A stretch of DNA of 64,000 nucleotides from Sporosarcina sp. Te-1 (GTDB lineage: Bacteria > Bacillota > Bacilli > Bacillales_A > Planococcaceae): positions 992,001-1,056,000 of the forward strand of contig NZ_CP071798.1 in the NCBI RefSeq assembly GCF_017498505.1, read 5' to 3'. The notes beneath the pieces were generated by a model. It worked only from the letters and a program-made list of their open reading frames with translations. It had not been told where the DNA came from and ran no database searches. This document shows, piece after piece, positions 18,388 to 28,599 of the stretch; position 1 is the first letter of the stretch; each line of letters starts with the position of its first letter. The translations under genes and the position numbers were made by a program.

Positions 18388-19712
18388 ATTCTTTCCTCTC
18401 TGTGGACTTTACGAAGAGGAATGTCCAATCGGATCATATCCTCATACGTTTCCCGACGGACTGCGAGTTGATGCTCTCCGTTTTCACAGAAGATAATTGC
18501 CGGGCGCTGAAGACGGTTGTAATTACTTGCCATTGCGTAAGTATAGGCACCTGTACAGAAAACAGCAACAAGATCCCCTTCTACGGGTTCAGCGAGAAAT
18601 GCTTCCTCAATCAGCTTATCTCCCGACTCACAGCATTTCCCGGCTATCGTTACCTTATCCGTATGCGGCTCCAACATTTTGTTGGCGGTTGCTGCCGAAT
18701 ATTTGGCGCCATACAAGGCCGGCCGTATGTTATCGGACATCCCGCCATCTACCGCCACGTAAGTACGGACATCCGGTACTTCTTTTCGGCTTCCTACAGT
18801 ATAGAGTGTAGTTCCTGCATCGCCGACCAAGGAACGTCCTGGTTCAATCCAAACTTCCGGCAGCGGATATTGGTGCTTCCGTGTCATCGAAAGAATGACA
18901 GATTCCATTTCTTCGACGTATTGTGATGGTTGTAAAGGAGTATCTTCTTCCGTATATCGGATACCAAAACCGCCTCCCAGATTTAATACTGGGCAAATGA
19001 ACTTGAAGCGTTCCCGCCACTCGACCATCTTATTCATCAATGCTTCTGCCGCCAGCCGGAAAGCATCCGTTTCAAAGATTTGCGAACCGATATGGCAATG
19101 CATGCCTAACATAGTGAGATACGGATGATTATGAAGCTGCAAGAAAGCATCCTCTGCCTGTCCATTATTCAGATCAAAACCAAATTTGGAATCTTCTTGC
19201 CCTGTCGTAATATAATCATGTGTGGAAGCATGGATACCTGGTGTCACACGCAACAGCACATTCATCGTTTGCTGTCTGGACTCAGAGATTTCCTTGAGTA
19301 ATTCAATCTCTGAAAAATTATCCACGACAATGCAACCGATCTTTTCGTCAAACGCAAATTGTAATTCGGTGTAGCTCTTATTGTTTCCATGGAAATGAAT
19401 CCGATTTCGCGGGAAATCGGCCGCTACCGCCGTATAGAGTTCTCCGCCCGATACAACGTCAAGGGAAAGGCCCATTTCAGCAGCGATTTCATAAATGGCA
19501 ATTGAAGAAAATGCTTTACTTGCGTATGCAACCTGAGCCGGAATGCCCATTTTTTTAAATGCATCGATGAAAGCGGCTGCGCGATCCTTAAATAATTCAA
19601 TATCATAGATGACAAGCGGGGTTCCATACGTGTGAGCTACATCGACTGTGTCAACCCCGCCAATCGTTAAATGCCCTTTTTCATTAACTGATTGTGTTCC
19701 ATAAAGATGCAT
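18384..19712 (-). CDS. lysA: Diaminopimelate decarboxylase
   Basis: PLP enzyme of 442 residues that converts meso-diaminopimelate to L-lysine, the last step of lysine synthesis. The fold-III barrel carries the Schiff-base Lys in QVAYASKAFSS, the substrate/PLP loop GMHCHIGSQI, LNLGGGFGIRY, EPGRSLVG, and the C-terminal CESGDKL with the Cys contributed across the dimer. Position downstream of spoVAF matches B. subtilis. No lysine riboswitch is visible in the 96-base leader. Confidence 0.96.
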   Translation of the reverse strand: MHLYGTQSVNEKGHLTIGGVDTVDVAHTYGTPLVIYDIELFKDRAAAFIDAFKKMGIPAQVAYASKAFSSIAIYEIAAEMGLSLDVVSGGELYTAVAADFPRNRIHFHGNNKSYTELQFAFDEKIGCIVVDNFSEIELLKEISESRQQTMNVLLRVTPGIHASTHDYITTGQEDSKFGFDLNNGQAEDAFLQLHNHPYLTMLGMHCHIGSQIFETDAFRLAAEALMNKMVEWRERFKFICPVLNLGGGFGIRYTEEDTPLQPSQYVEEMESVILSMTRKHQYPLPEVWIEPGRSLVGDAGTTLYTVGSRKEVPDVRTYVAVDGGMSDNIRPALYGAKYSAATANKMLEPHTDKVTIAGKCCESGDKLIEEAFLAEPVEGDLVAVFCTGAYTYAMASNYNRLQRPAIIFCENGEHQLAVRRETYEDMIRLDIPLRKVHREERI

Positions 19713-19808
19713 ATTACTTTCCTCCCGTCATTTCGAAAGAGTTTACAGTTCACTTCTCCAATTCGAACTATAGTGAAACTTTACCATAACAGAGAGGGAA
19801 GAATCAAT

Positions 19809-21257
19809 CTACGATAGCCTATTTCGATTAGGCGAATCCGTTATAAACGGCCTCGGGGCATCAATTGTCATCGGATATCTGATCAACACCCGTTTCATGG
19901 CATTCGGGAAAAATGGAACAAGCGGCCACATGTATGGCATGCGCATCGGGTGCAACGAACATAAGTAATAAAAGACGGCTGCGACCCCGAGGAAAAATCC
20001 AGGTGCGCCGAGCAAAGCAGTACAAATCAACAGGAAGAGACGGAATATTTTTATTGTAATGCTTAACTCATAGGAAGGAATGGCAAATGTTAAAATCGCG
20101 CAAACCGCCACATAGAGGACCACTTCCGCTGTGAACAATCCTACATCGATTGCGACTTGACCAATAACAATGGCAGCAACCAGACCCATCGCCGTTGTCA
20201 TTGGAGAAGGCGTATGAATGGCGGCCATGCGCAAAATTTCGATTCCAATATCCGCAATCAGTATTTGAACTATCAACGGGACTTCACCAGGATCATTCGG
20301 TCCAATGTAAGTCAAAGCAGCTGGCAAATAATGCTGTCGACTTGCTAACAAATACCAGAACGGCAATAAAAACAAACTGGCCGCTGTACCTAGGAGCCGA
20401 AGCCATCGGACAAAGGTCCCGATGAACGGAGCTTGCCGATATTCTTCTGCATGCTGCAAATGATGGAACAAGGTAATGGGAATCAAGATGACAGATGGTG
20501 ATGTATCAACGATAATGGCGATATGGCCTTCCAACAGGTGAGCTGAACAAATATCAGGCCTCTCTGTATATCGAACAAAAGGCATAGGATGGAATCTTTG
20601 TTTAAGCAAAAATTCCTCCAATTCCTTATCCGTCATTGTCAAACCATCATGTTTCACTTCGTCTAATCGTTCCCGCACATAATTCAGATGATCTTCGCTG
20701 ACTGCGCCTTTTATAAACGCGATTGCGATATCCGTCTTGCCATTTGCAGTCGTTCTATGCATTTCAAAACGGAGGTTTTCCGTTCGCAGCCGACGCCGGA
20801 TTAATGCAGTGTTTAAGACGATATTCTCCGTGAAGCCATCTCTAGAACCCCGGATCACTTTTTCTGTATCTGGCTCTTCAGGCTGTCTTCCGGGATAGCT
20901 CCTGATATCCCCGATGAAGGCGAATCCATCCTCCATGAGAAATCCGACTTGACCGCTTAAGATAGCCGTCAATAGTTCATCCCGGTCTTCGGCATCTGTT
21001 AATGCATGATAAGGAAAGAATGTTAAGAATCCTTTCGGATCGTCCCTATGCGCCTCCCCTGTCTCGTAATTTTGCTGCATCTCTGTTAAAAGAGTTGTAA
21101 TAATCGAACCGTCAACAAGGCCGTTAATATAAAATATTAACGTTTTCACTCCCCAAAGATGAACCGTTTTTGCTGTCGCATCATATGTCTCTCCCACACC
21201 AAACAATCCTTGGAACCATTCTTCGCCTTCTTTTAACGATTCGAATAATTTAGCCAT
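19809..21257 (-). CDS. spoVAF: Stage V sporulation/germination protein SpoVAF
   Basis: GerA-type membrane protein of 482 residues acting in spore germination and ion/dipicolinate release. It has a soluble N-terminal half with ENIVLNTALIRRRLR and GKTDIAIAFIKG, then four to five membrane segments with LPAALTYIGPNDPGEVPLIVQ, a GerA-family block. It starts three bases after the sigF stop, so it is translated from the spoIIA-sigF transcript. In B. subtilis six spoVA genes separate sigF from spoVAF; they are not here. Confidence 0.9.
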   Translation of the reverse strand: MAKLFESLKEGEEWFQGLFGVGETYDATAKTVHLWGVKTLIFYINGLVDGSIITTLLTEMQQNYETGEAHRDDPKGFLTFFPYHALTDAEDRDELLTAILSGQVGFLMEDGFAFIGDIRSYPGRQPEEPDTEKVIRGSRDGFTENIVLNTALIRRRLRTENLRFEMHRTTANGKTDIAIAFIKGAVSEDHLNYVRERLDEVKHDGLTMTDKELEEFLLKQRFHPMPFVRYTERPDICSAHLLEGHIAIIVDTSPSVILIPITLFHHLQHAEEYRQAPFIGTFVRWLRLLGTAASLFLLPFWYLLASRQHYLPAALTYIGPNDPGEVPLIVQILIADIGIEILRMAAIHTPSPMTTAMGLVAAIVIGQVAIDVGLFTAEVVLYVAVCAILTFAIPSYELSITIKIFRLFLLICTALLGAPGFFLGVAAVFYYLCSLHPMRMPYMWPLVPFFPNAMKRVLIRYPMTIDAPRPFITDSPNRNRLS

Positions 21258-21260
21258 TCC

Positions 21261-22058
21261 TTAATCTGCCCTCACTTTTAATTCCTGCTCCTCCGATTGT
21301 GAAGTGACAGGCCCCATCCAGTTTTTCAATTGAGCCAGTATTTTCTTTTCCAATCGGGACACTTGCACCTGTGAGATACCGATCCGTTCAGCGATATCGC
21401 TTTGGGTATAGTCCAAGTAATAACGCATGTAAATAATCGTCTGATCCCGTTTGCTCAATTTGGATACTACATCCCGCAATGGAATATGGTCGAACACCCG
21501 CTCAGATCGGTCATCCCGCAACTGATCCATCAGTGTCAGACTATCGCCTTCATTTTCATATAATTGTTCATGCAAGGATGCCGGATCCCGAAGCGCATCC
21601 GAAGCAAGAATCACTTCATCTACCGTAACATCAAGAACTTCCGCGATATCGGAAATAGATGGAGATTTTCCATGGTTTTTAATGAAATCATCTGTCGCGT
21701 GCCGTATTTTAAAACTCAGTTCCCGGATGGATCGGCTTACTTTGACCATTCCATCGTCACGAAGAAAGCGTTGGATCTCTCCTACAATCATAGGAACGGC
21801 ATATGTGGAAAATTTGACGTCGTAGGACAAATCGAATTTATCGATCGATTTCATGAGGCCAATACAACCAATCTGAAAAAGATCCTCCAAATCCGCACCA
21901 CGAGAAGCAAAACGCTGGACAATCGACCAGACGAGCCGTGTGTTTCCTTCTACCATTAAACGACGTGCATCTTTGTCGCCATTTTGTGATTCTAGGATGA
22001 GCACCCTCATTTTTTCCTGTGTCAGCAGCGTGTCTTGTTTTTCAAGAGAAACGTCCAT
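21261..22058 (-). CDS. sigF: Forespore sigma factor F
   Basis: RNA polymerase sigma factor of 265 residues, the first compartment-specific factor in the forespore. Region 2 shows ADLEDLFQIGCIGLMKSIDKFD and FSTYAVPMIVGEIQRFLRDDG; region 4 shows KRDQTIIYMRYYLDYTQSDIA with the recognition helix GISQVQVSRLEK. It is held inactive by SpoIIAB, encoded three bases upstream. Third gene of spoIIA. Confidence 0.97.
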   Translation of the reverse strand: MDVSLEKQDTLLTQEKMRVLILESQNGDKDARRLMVEGNTRLVWSIVQRFASRGADLEDLFQIGCIGLMKSIDKFDLSYDVKFSTYAVPMIVGEIQRFLRDDGMVKVSRSIRELSFKIRHATDDFIKNHGKSPSISDIAEVLDVTVDEVILASDALRDPASLHEQLYENEGDSLTLMDQLRDDRSERVFDHIPLRDVVSKLSKRDQTIIYMRYYLDYTQSDIAERIGISQVQVSRLEKKILAQLKNWMGPVTSQSEEQELKVRAD

Positions 22059-22061
22059 AGG

Positions 22062-22508
22062 TCACCTCATACTGCTTGCTTCCGTCACCGGAGAAAATGT
22101 TTTTTCAAACTTCACGACAGTCCCATGCCCGATCGTTGATTCAACAGACAATTGATCTGAAAAGCTTTCCATAATAGTGAAGCCCATACCGGATCTCTCC
22201 ATCATTGGTTTAGTAGTGAACATGGGCTCCATTGCCTGCTCGACATCAAAAATGCCGTTTCCTTCATCACGTACAGTCATTGTCACTTTGTTGTCATCCA
22301 TCTCCGCATGAATAGTCACGAGACTGGTGCCATCACATTCATATCCATGGATAATTGCATTGGTAACCGCTTCCGATACAATTGTCTTAAACTCTGAAAT
22401 TTCTTCGAGGGTCGGATCGAGCGGTGTGATGAAACAAGTCATCGCCATTCGGGCCAACGCCTCATTTTCCTCGATTGCGACAAACGATAATGTCATTTCA
22501 TTTCTCAT
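22062..22508 (-). CDS. spoIIAB: Anti-sigma F factor and kinase SpoIIAB
   Basis: GHKL-fold serine kinase of 148 residues that binds sigma-F and phosphorylates SpoIIAA. ATP-binding boxes are seen as EAVTNAIIHGY (N box), VRDEGNGI (G1) and ERSGMGFTIM (G2). The start at 22508 has GGAGGGG upstream and gives the family N-terminus MRNEMTLSF; it overlaps spoIIAA by 11 bases. Confidence 0.96.
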   Translation of the reverse strand: MRNEMTLSFVAIEENEALARMAMTCFITPLDPTLEEISEFKTIVSEAVTNAIIHGYECDGTSLVTIHAEMDDNKVTMTVRDEGNGIFDVEQAMEPMFTTKPMMERSGMGFTIMESFSDQLSVESTIGHGTVVKFEKTFSPVTEASSMR

Positions 22509-22848
22509 GTAAAACCCCTCCGATTTCACCTAGTGCTGTCTCAACTGTGCAATGTTTGATCATGGAACCCAGTCCCGAAAAATTGAATATCTTCTCCATC
22601 GTCGCTGACGGATTCAAAATGACCGTTTCTCCGTTATAAGGCACCAGATCCCGCATTCTTCCAAGAATCAGGCCAATCCCCGCACTGTCCATGAATCCCA
22701 ACCTCTCCAAGTTCCAAATAATCGCTCTTACTTGTCCAGTATAGATAGATGATGAGATCGTCGAACGGATCCGGTTCGCTTCATGATTATCCAACTCTCC
22801 TGATAAGGTAACCACAACAATACCATCCATAATTTTAATATCAGCCAT
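22498..22848 (-). CDS. spoIIAA: Anti-anti-sigma factor SpoIIAA
   Basis: STAS-domain protein of 116 residues that frees sigma-F by binding SpoIIAB when unphosphorylated. The phosphorylated Ser is Ser55 in FMDSAGIGLILGR. The start at 22848 is taken because AAAGGAGG precedes it; an in-frame codon at 22881 lies upstream of that site. First gene of the operon, under a sigma-H-like promoter. The dacF gene that precedes spoIIAA in B. subtilis is not present. Confidence 0.96.
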   Translation of the reverse strand: MADIKIMDGIVVVTLSGELDNHEANRIRSTISSSIYTGQVRAIIWNLERLGFMDSAGIGLILGRMRDLVPYNGETVILNPSATMEKIFNFSGLGSMIKHCTVETALGEIGGVLHEK

Positions 22849-22869
22849 GCTGAATCCCTCCTTTAGCGG

Positions 22870-22900
22870 AACATTCAACACCCATCAGGCTAATTCCTTC
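22870..22900 (-). promoter_or_regulatory. Sigma-H promoter of spoIIA operon
   Basis: On the minus strand GAAGGAATT (22900-22892), a 12-base spacer and GTTGAATGT (22879-22871) fit the sigma-H pattern RnAGGAwWW / RnnGAATww. The B. subtilis spoIIA operon is known to use sigma-H. Confidence 0.75.
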
Positions 22901-23107
22901 TACGCGACAGAACTAGTCATACTACTGTCTAACCTTCTATGATTCGACACGATTCTGTTACGTATTTCAGCATGTCCATTTCGAAAATCTTTTACACATG
23001 TTGGGAAAGAAATTGGTACATATTGATTGATTTCCTTATAAACAATCATCCAGCCATAATGAAAGTGCGTTATGAAGCGACTGAAACATCCTTTACACCG
23101 GAAACCA

Positions 23108-23149
23108 ATAAAAAAACTGCGGAGCTCAAAATATGGCTCCACAGTTTTT
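23108..23149 (-). terminator. Terminator of drm-pdp
   Basis: Arms AAAAACTGCGGAGC and GCTCCACAGTTTTT (one mismatch) followed on the minus strand by a T-run, nine bases beyond the pdp stop. Confidence 0.85.
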
Positions 23150-23157
23150 CCTATTTT

Positions 23158-24474
23158 TCAGTTGATGATGGTTTTATAGATCAATGTCGGTTTATCCACT
23201 TTTTCACTGCCGATATGAATATGCTTTTGAAGCAATTCAAGAGAAGAAGCAACGTCAGTCCGATTCGAATGGATCATGGCGAGAGGCTCTCCTTTTTCGA
23301 CCCGATCCCCGATCTTTTTGTTTAATACAATGCCGACAGCCAAATCAATTTCGTCTTCCTTAGTCGCTCGGCCGGCACCCAGCAGCATGGCAGCAACGCC
23401 GATTTCATCTGCTTCCATCTTCGTAACATAACCACTTGCCGGAGAAGGGACTTCCATTTGGTAAGCTGCTTTCGGCAAAAGATCTGGATTATGGACAATT
23501 TCCCGATTCCCGCCTTGCGAAGCAATCATTTCACCGAACAACTTTAGTGCAGACCCGTTTTCAATTACTGCTTCCAACATGGATTTCGCCTCTTCCGTAG
23601 TAGCTGCTTTTCCACCTGCCATAATCATTTTGGAGCCGAGCACCAAGCAGAGTTCGGTCAAATCGTCCGGCCCATTGCCTTGTAATGTGTCAATTGCCTC
23701 TTTTACTTCCAATGCGTTACCGATTGCATAGCCAAGCGGCTGACTCATATCCGAAATGACTGCCATTGTTTGCCTGCCCACTTGCTTTCCGATTGCCACC
23801 ATGGCAGCAGCAAGCTTCTCGGCATCTTCCAGAGTCTTCATAAAAGCGCCTTCGCCTGTTTTGACATCTAACACAATCGCATCTGCTCCAGCCGCAATTT
23901 TTTTACTCATAATCGAACTGGCGATCAAGGAGATGCTTTCTACAGTTGCCGTCACATCTCGGAGCGCGTATAACTTTTTGTCCGCGGGTGTTAAATTGCC
24001 GCTTTGGCCGATAACAGCCAATTTCAAGTGATTCACCTGACTGACAAACTGTTCTTCCGAAATCTCGATATGAAACCCTTCGATCGACTCCAATTTATCC
24101 AATGTTCCGCCTGTATGCCCCAACCCGCGTCCACTCATTTTTGCTACTGGAACACCGCATGCCGCGACCAATGGAGCGAGGATCAATGTTGTCGTATCGC
24201 CAACACCGCCTGTCGAGTGCTTGTCCACTTTGATTCCTTCAATGGCAGATAAATCGATCTGGTCGCCTGATTCAACCATTGCCATAGTCAAGTAGCCTTG
24301 TTCTTCGGCATTCATTCCCGAGAAGTAAATCGCCATCAAAAAGGCGCTTGCCTGATAATCTGGAATCGTGCCCTTTGTATATCCTGTCACAAAAAAAGTG
24401 ATCTCCTCTTTTGAAAGGACTTCCCCATTTCGCTTCCTTTCAATTATATCCACCATTCTGAACAATTGAATCAC
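23158..24474 (-). CDS. pdp: Pyrimidine-nucleoside phosphorylase
   Basis: Enzyme of 438 residues that splits uridine, thymidine and deoxyuridine with phosphate to the base and ribose- or deoxyribose-1-phosphate. The family signature [20 protein letters not shown] and the phosphate loop [13 protein letters not shown] are present. It starts with GTG, overlapping the drm stop as GTGA; the Met at 24456 is an alternative start with a poorer ribosome site. It occupies the place of purine phosphorylase pupG in B. subtilis. Confidence 0.95.
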   Translation of the reverse strand: MIQLFRMVDIIERKRNGEVLSKEEITFFVTGYTKGTIPDYQASAFLMAIYFSGMNAEEQGYLTMAMVESGDQIDLSAIEGIKVDKHSTGGVGDTTTLILAPLVAACGVPVAKMSGRGLGHTGGTLDKLESIEGFHIEISEEQFVSQVNHLKLAVIGQSGNLTPADKKLYALRDVTATVESISLIASSIMSKKIAAGADAIVLDVKTGEGAFMKTLEDAEKLAAAMVAIGKQVGRQTMAVISDMSQPLGYAIGNALEVKEAIDTLQGNGPDDLTELCLVLGSKMIMAGGKAATTEEAKSMLEAVIENGSALKLFGEMIASQGGNREIVHNPDLLPKAAYQMEVPSPASGYVTKMEADEIGVAAMLLGAGRATKEDEIDLAVGIVLNKKIGDRVEKGEPLAMIHSNRTDVASSLELLQKHIHIGSEKVDKPTLIYKTIIN

Positions 24475-25664
24475 GCCTTTTCAATTAATGAAGATAGAAA
24501 GCTTTCACCGAACTCAGGTTGTTGGACACCAAAATTATCCGCAATTGTCGCCCCTACATCCGAGAAGGTCTTCCGTAAAGGCAAGTTGCCGCCCGATGTA
24601 AAAGATGGTGAATAGACAAGCAACGGAACATATTCCCTTGTATGGTCTGTGCCGCTGTGAACCGGATCATTACCATGATCGGCCGTGATGATCAATAAAT
24701 CATCTTTACGAAGCGCCTCAAAAATTTCAGGCAAACGGGCATCAAAATCCTGCAACGCCTCGCCATAACCAATTGGATCTCTCCGATGACCGAATAAGGC
24801 ATCAAAGTCAACTAAGTTTGTGAAGCTCAGTCCGTTGAAATCCTGCTTCATTTCTTCCACTAGTTTATCCACACCATCCATATTACTTGTCGTACGGACA
24901 GCTTTTGTTACTCCTTCACCATTGAAAATATCCGAGATTTTGCCTACTGCAACGACATCATACCCCGCATCTTTTAGTTCGTTCATCACGGTTCGACCGA
25001 ACGGTTTTAACGCATAGTCATGTCGATTAGAAGTCCGTGTGAAATTTCCTGGCTGTCCGACAAACGGGCGGGCAATGACACGGCCTACTAAAAATTCCGG
25101 TTGCAAGGTCAATTCTCGCGCAATTTCACAAATGCGGTATTGCTCTTCGATTGGAATAATTTCTTCATGGGCCGCAATTTGCAAAACGGGATCTGCAGAA
25201 GTATAGACGATGATTGCACCTGTCTTCATATGCTCCTCGCCAAGCTCGTCAATAATGGCAGTGCCACTTGCCGGCTTGTTGCCAATTACCTTCCGTCCTG
25301 TTCTTTTCTCCAACTCATCAATCAGTTCTGACGGAAAGCCGTCGGGATAGACTTTGAAAGGCTTATCTATATTTAATCCCATCAATTCCCAATGACCTGT
25401 CATTGTATCTTTGCCGACAGATGCCTCTTGCATCTTTCCATAGAAAGCAGTAGGAGATTCTGCTATTGCAATTCCTCCTATTTCCCTAATATTGGATAAT
25501 CCCATTTTGCCCATATGCGGCATGTTCAAACCGCCCATCTGCTCCGCGATATGCCCGAGCGTATCAGCTCCGACATCTCCAAACTGTTCAGCATCCGGAG
25601 CTTCTCCAATACCTACTGAGTCAAGTACAATAAGATGAATTCTTCCAAATTTATTTTTTTCCAT
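24471..25664 (-). CDS. drm: Phosphopentomutase
   Basis: Alkaline-phosphatase-fold mutase of 397 residues that interconverts (deoxy)ribose-1- and 5-phosphate, so the sugar released by Pdp can enter central metabolism. Metal ligands are seen in [25 protein letters not shown] and [19 protein letters not shown]. Strong AGGAGG ribosome site. It forms a two-gene salvage operon with pdp. Confidence 0.96.
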   Translation of the reverse strand: MEKNKFGRIHLIVLDSVGIGEAPDAEQFGDVGADTLGHIAEQMGGLNMPHMGKMGLSNIREIGGIAIAESPTAFYGKMQEASVGKDTMTGHWELMGLNIDKPFKVYPDGFPSELIDELEKRTGRKVIGNKPASGTAIIDELGEEHMKTGAIIVYTSADPVLQIAAHEEIIPIEEQYRICEIARELTLQPEFLVGRVIARPFVGQPGNFTRTSNRHDYALKPFGRTVMNELKDAGYDVVAVGKISDIFNGEGVTKAVRTTSNMDGVDKLVEEMKQDFNGLSFTNLVDFDALFGHRRDPIGYGEALQDFDARLPEIFEALRKDDLLIITADHGNDPVHSGTDHTREYVPLLVYSPSFTSGGNLPLRKTFSDVGATIADNFGVQQPEFGESFLSSLIEKA

Positions 25665-25776
25665 AAAATAAAAGCCTCCTGAACGAATGATTTCTAACTA
25701 ACTTCCCTATAGCATATCCGCATTTATGTGGAATCAATATTTTTCTTCGAACTACACTTCTTACTCAATATTCACT

Positions 25777-26694
25777 TTACGCACGCGGATGATATTTGAC
25801 GTAGACATCCTTTAATCTCGACCTGCTTACATGCGTATAAATTTGGGTTGTAGAAATATCGGAATGACCTAACATTTCTTGTACCGCCCGCAAATCGGCC
25901 CCATTTTCAATTAAATGCGTTGCAAATGAATGCCGTAAAATATGAGGAGTCAGCTCTTGTTGAATTCCCGCTTCCATGGCATGTCCTTTTAATATCTTCC
26001 AACATCCTTGACGGGTCAACCGAGTGCCTCTCATGTTCAAAAATAGCGCAGTGGCCTGTTTCCCTTTCAAAAGCGATGATCGGGCCTCTTCCACATAAAC
26101 TCGGCAAGCCTTGATCGCACCTGTGCCTAGCGGGACTATCCTCTCTTTTGATCCCTTTCCAAAGATCCTGACAAATCCCATGGATAAATGAAGGTCTTCC
26201 ATATCAAGACCGATCAACTCACTTACCCTCATTCCAGTCCCATACAACAATTCCAATAGAGCAACATCCCGCATCCCTAGTGGTTTTGAAGAATCCGGCG
26301 AACTGATAAGAGCATCAATTTCAGCAACTGAAAGGACTCGAGGCAATTTTTGTTCCAACTTTGGCGTTTCCAAATGCACAGTAGGATCGTGAGACGATAT
26401 CTTCTCCCTAACGAGAAATTGGTGGTACGAACGAATGGAAGAAATATGTCGGGATATGGTTCTCGTCGACTTTCCAAGATCCTTTAATTTCTGGAAATAA
26501 AGAAGGATTATCGACCGATCAACCTGTTCTATCGATACGTACCCTTCCCCCTCCAAATGAACAATATAATCTAGCAAGTCCCGTTGATAGGATACGAGTG
26601 TGTTTTTTGCCAGTTGCCGCTCCACCCGCAAGAAATGTAAATAGTCCTCCAGTGCAAACCTGGCATCCTGTAAAATCGGTTCAACCGTTTCCAA
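25777..26694 (-). CDS. xerD: Site-specific tyrosine recombinase XerD
   Basis: Recombinase of about 305 residues that resolves chromosome dimers at dif with XerC-type partner CodV. The catalytic residues R-K-H-R-H-Y are visible in YGTGMRVSELIG, GKGSKERIVPL, HILRHSFATH, LGHSDISTTQIYTHV. A TTG at 26694 sits seven bases from AGGAGG; the GTG at 26700 is only one base from it, so TTG is preferred. Located between fur and drm as in B. subtilis. Confidence 0.94.
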   Translation of the reverse strand: METVEPILQDARFALEDYLHFLRVERQLAKNTLVSYQRDLLDYIVHLEGEGYVSIEQVDRSIILLYFQKLKDLGKSTRTISRHISSIRSYHQFLVREKISSHDPTVHLETPKLEQKLPRVLSVAEIDALISSPDSSKPLGMRDVALLELLYGTGMRVSELIGLDMEDLHLSMGFVRIFGKGSKERIVPLGTGAIKACRVYVEEARSSLLKGKQATALFLNMRGTRLTRQGCWKILKGHAMEAGIQQELTPHILRHSFATHLIENGADLRAVQEMLGHSDISTTQIYTHVSRSRLKDVYVKYHPRA

Positions 26695-26825
26695 TGACAC
26701 CCCTCCTATTTACCAGGTCTATAGATGTGATACCATAAGGCAAGGACTTGCCAATGTCCACTTCTAAGGAATTCACAATGTCCTTTTTCGTTATGTACCA
26801 CCTTGAACTTCGCTGAACGAAACGA

Positions 26826-26851
26826 CAAAAGGGATAGCATAACGCCATCCC
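26826..26851 (-). terminator. Terminator after fur
   Basis: Minus strand GGGATGGC, five bases, GCTATCCC (one mismatch), then TTTTG. Confidence 0.6.
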
Positions 26852-26854
26852 ATA

Positions 26855-27313
26855 TCACTTCTTTTTGTCGGGGCCTGCAGTCCGGCATCTTTTACAAATC
26901 CCGTGGAAAGTAAGCCAATGATCTTTAACATTGAAGCCATACCGACTTTCCACAATTTTCTCGACATCCCCTAATAAATCTTCTTGGATTTCATCCACTT
27001 TACCGCATTCAAGACATATTAAATGATGATGAAAACGAGAAGCACCTTCTTGGCGCAGATCGTAACGCGAGACCCCATCTCCAAAATTTATTTTATCGAC
27101 GATTTTCAGTTCGGTTAACAATTCCAATGTCCGGTAAACTGTGGCCAAGCCAATTTCCGGTGCTTTTTCTTTTACTAGAAGAAATACGTCTTCTGCACTT
27201 AAATGATCTTCTTCGTTTTCCAAAAGGACCATCACGGTCGCTTCCCGCTGTGGCGTCAACTTATAGCTGGCCCCGTGCAGTTGTTTTTTTATCCGTTCTA
27301 TCCGGCTTTCCAT
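26855..27313 (-). CDS. fur: Ferric uptake regulator family protein Fur
   Basis: Metal-responsive repressor of 152 residues. The winged helix has YKLTPQREATVMVLL and IGLATVYRTLELL; the sensing part has SRFHHHLICLECGKVDEI and a second CKRC pair, so a structural zinc site from two CxxC motifs is expected. Its place beside xerD matches Fur rather than the Zur or PerR paralogues of B. subtilis. The start ATG follows GGGGGG. Confidence 0.93.
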   Translation of the reverse strand: MESRIERIKKQLHGASYKLTPQREATVMVLLENEEDHLSAEDVFLLVKEKAPEIGLATVYRTLELLTELKIVDKINFGDGVSRYDLRQEGASRFHHHLICLECGKVDEIQEDLLGDVEKIVESRYGFNVKDHWLTFHGICKRCRTAGPDKKK

Positions 27314-27401
27314 ACGACGCCCCCCTCAACACTGAAACCATTATAGCAAATGGTCAATCCGTGTGACAACAGAAAGGAAAACAGTCGGACGTAGATTCAA
27401 A

Positions 27402-27923
27402 TTATTTAATGAAGAATTGATAAATTAGCGTTTCTATAATTTGAACACATACAAAAAAAGTTAACAAAATAGGCAACGAACGTAAATTACGACGCTTGCG
27501 AGAATGTACTCTCTCAAAATAAGGAGGGCTTAGCACAAAACAATATATCAATAGCAGGAAGCATATGATAAATTGAAAAGGAAACCACCAAACGGCATAT
27601 TGAATCATGCCCATTCCGGTTGATAACAAATAGGAAGAGGATAATCCAAAGATTACTCCCTTCAGCGCTCCTATCAAGAGGACAACAGGGCGCGTCCGCT
27701 TATCGATTGAAAACACATAAGCAATGAGGAAAAATAGAATAACCGAAAGCAACGTCCACAAGACAGACGATTCGTGTTCGATAATCCTTCTATCAAGGAA
27801 GTATAGTAAGCTTTCCGATGCTTCTACACTCATTTCCCGGAAAAGCAAAGCACCTCCGATATAACTGATGGACAATATGACAAATAAATGGATGAGTGAT
27901 AAGGAGCGGACCATGAGATGCAC
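27402..27923 (-). CDS. Integral membrane protein, SpoIIM-like by position
   Basis: Membrane protein of 173 residues with about five hydrophobic segments and a basic loop near the C-terminus (HSRKRRNLRS). In B. subtilis spoIIM lies between nudF and fur, and this gene holds that place. The GALKGVIFGLSSSYLLSTGMG stretch and the topology resemble SpoIIM, part of the DMP peptidoglycan hydrolase complex in engulfment, but it is shorter than the 214-residue B. subtilis protein and I see no sure signature. Call by synteny. Confidence 0.5.
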   Translation of the reverse strand: MHLMVRSLSLIHLFVILSISYIGGALLFREMSVEASESLLYFLDRRIIEHESSVLWTLLSVILFFLIAYVFSIDKRTRPVVLLIGALKGVIFGLSSSYLLSTGMGMIQYAVWWFPFQFIICFLLLIYCFVLSPPYFERVHSRKRRNLRSLPILLTFFVCVQIIETLIYQFFIK

Positions 27924-27972
27924 CTCCGTTTCATTTGTACACCTTATGCTCGTCCACCCTCAAATAACCCAC

Positions 27973-28509
27973 CTATTTCATATTTTTCGCATAGAGAATT
28001 GCATACAATGTTTTTGCATCAAACACACGGCCATCTGCCACTAGTTGTTCGGCTTCTTGTATTGTACATTCCAATATATCGATAAATTCATCTTCGTCTC
28101 CTAAAGCCGGATGATCAACCTTCTCCAGCTGCTTCGCCAAGTATAGGTGAATCACTTCATCCGCAAAACCTGGGGAAGTCGCGAAGGATTGGATAAATTC
28201 AAATTGATTTGCTCGGTACCCCGTTTCTTCCTCCAGTTCACGGATCGCAGTATGTTTTTTATTTTCCTCAGGTTCAATTTTCCCTGCTGGGATTTCCACA
28301 AGTGTCCGCTCGAGCGCTTTTCGAAATTGCTGAACGAATACAATTTTGCCTTCCTCCGTTATTGGTAAAATGGCGACCGCACCCGGGTGTTTGATTAGCT
28401 CCCTTTTTGCGATCTGCCCATCCGGCAATTCGACATCCTCCAAGCGAAGGGAAATCACCTTCCCTTCATAAATCGACTTACTGGAGATAGTTTTCTCAAA
28501 AAGTTCCAC
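27973..28509 (-). CDS. nudF: ADP-ribose pyrophosphatase (Nudix hydrolase)
   Basis: Cytosolic hydrolase of 178 residues that cleaves ADP-ribose to AMP and ribose-5-phosphate. The Nudix box reads GKIEPEENKKHTAIRELEEETGY (GX5EX7REUXEEXGU, near residues 76-98). Preceding ALERTLVEIPAGKIE is typical of the ADP-ribose class. Start codon GTG at 28509 with a GAGGAA site. yqkF diverges upstream, as in B. subtilis. Confidence 0.93.
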   Translation of the reverse strand: MELFEKTISSKSIYEGKVISLRLEDVELPDGQIAKRELIKHPGAVAILPITEEGKIVFVQQFRKALERTLVEIPAGKIEPEENKKHTAIRELEEETGYRANQFEFIQSFATSPGFADEVIHLYLAKQLEKVDHPALGDEDEFIDILECTIQEAEQLVADGRVFDAKTLYAILYAKNMK

Positions 28510-28599
28510 TGTTCCTCACAACCTTCCTTTTTCATCAAGCATGCTGCTTTTCCTTTTTACGTTGACATTGTAACATGAACAAAACGGGAGGTGGTTGTT

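Noticed and set aside
18402..18926. Plus-strand reading frame of 174 codons
   Set aside because: Antisense to lysA, rich in Cys and His as expected of a shadow frame.
19713..19808. Lysine riboswitch ahead of lysA
   Set aside because: Only 96 bases separate lysA from spoVAF and none of the L-box core is present.
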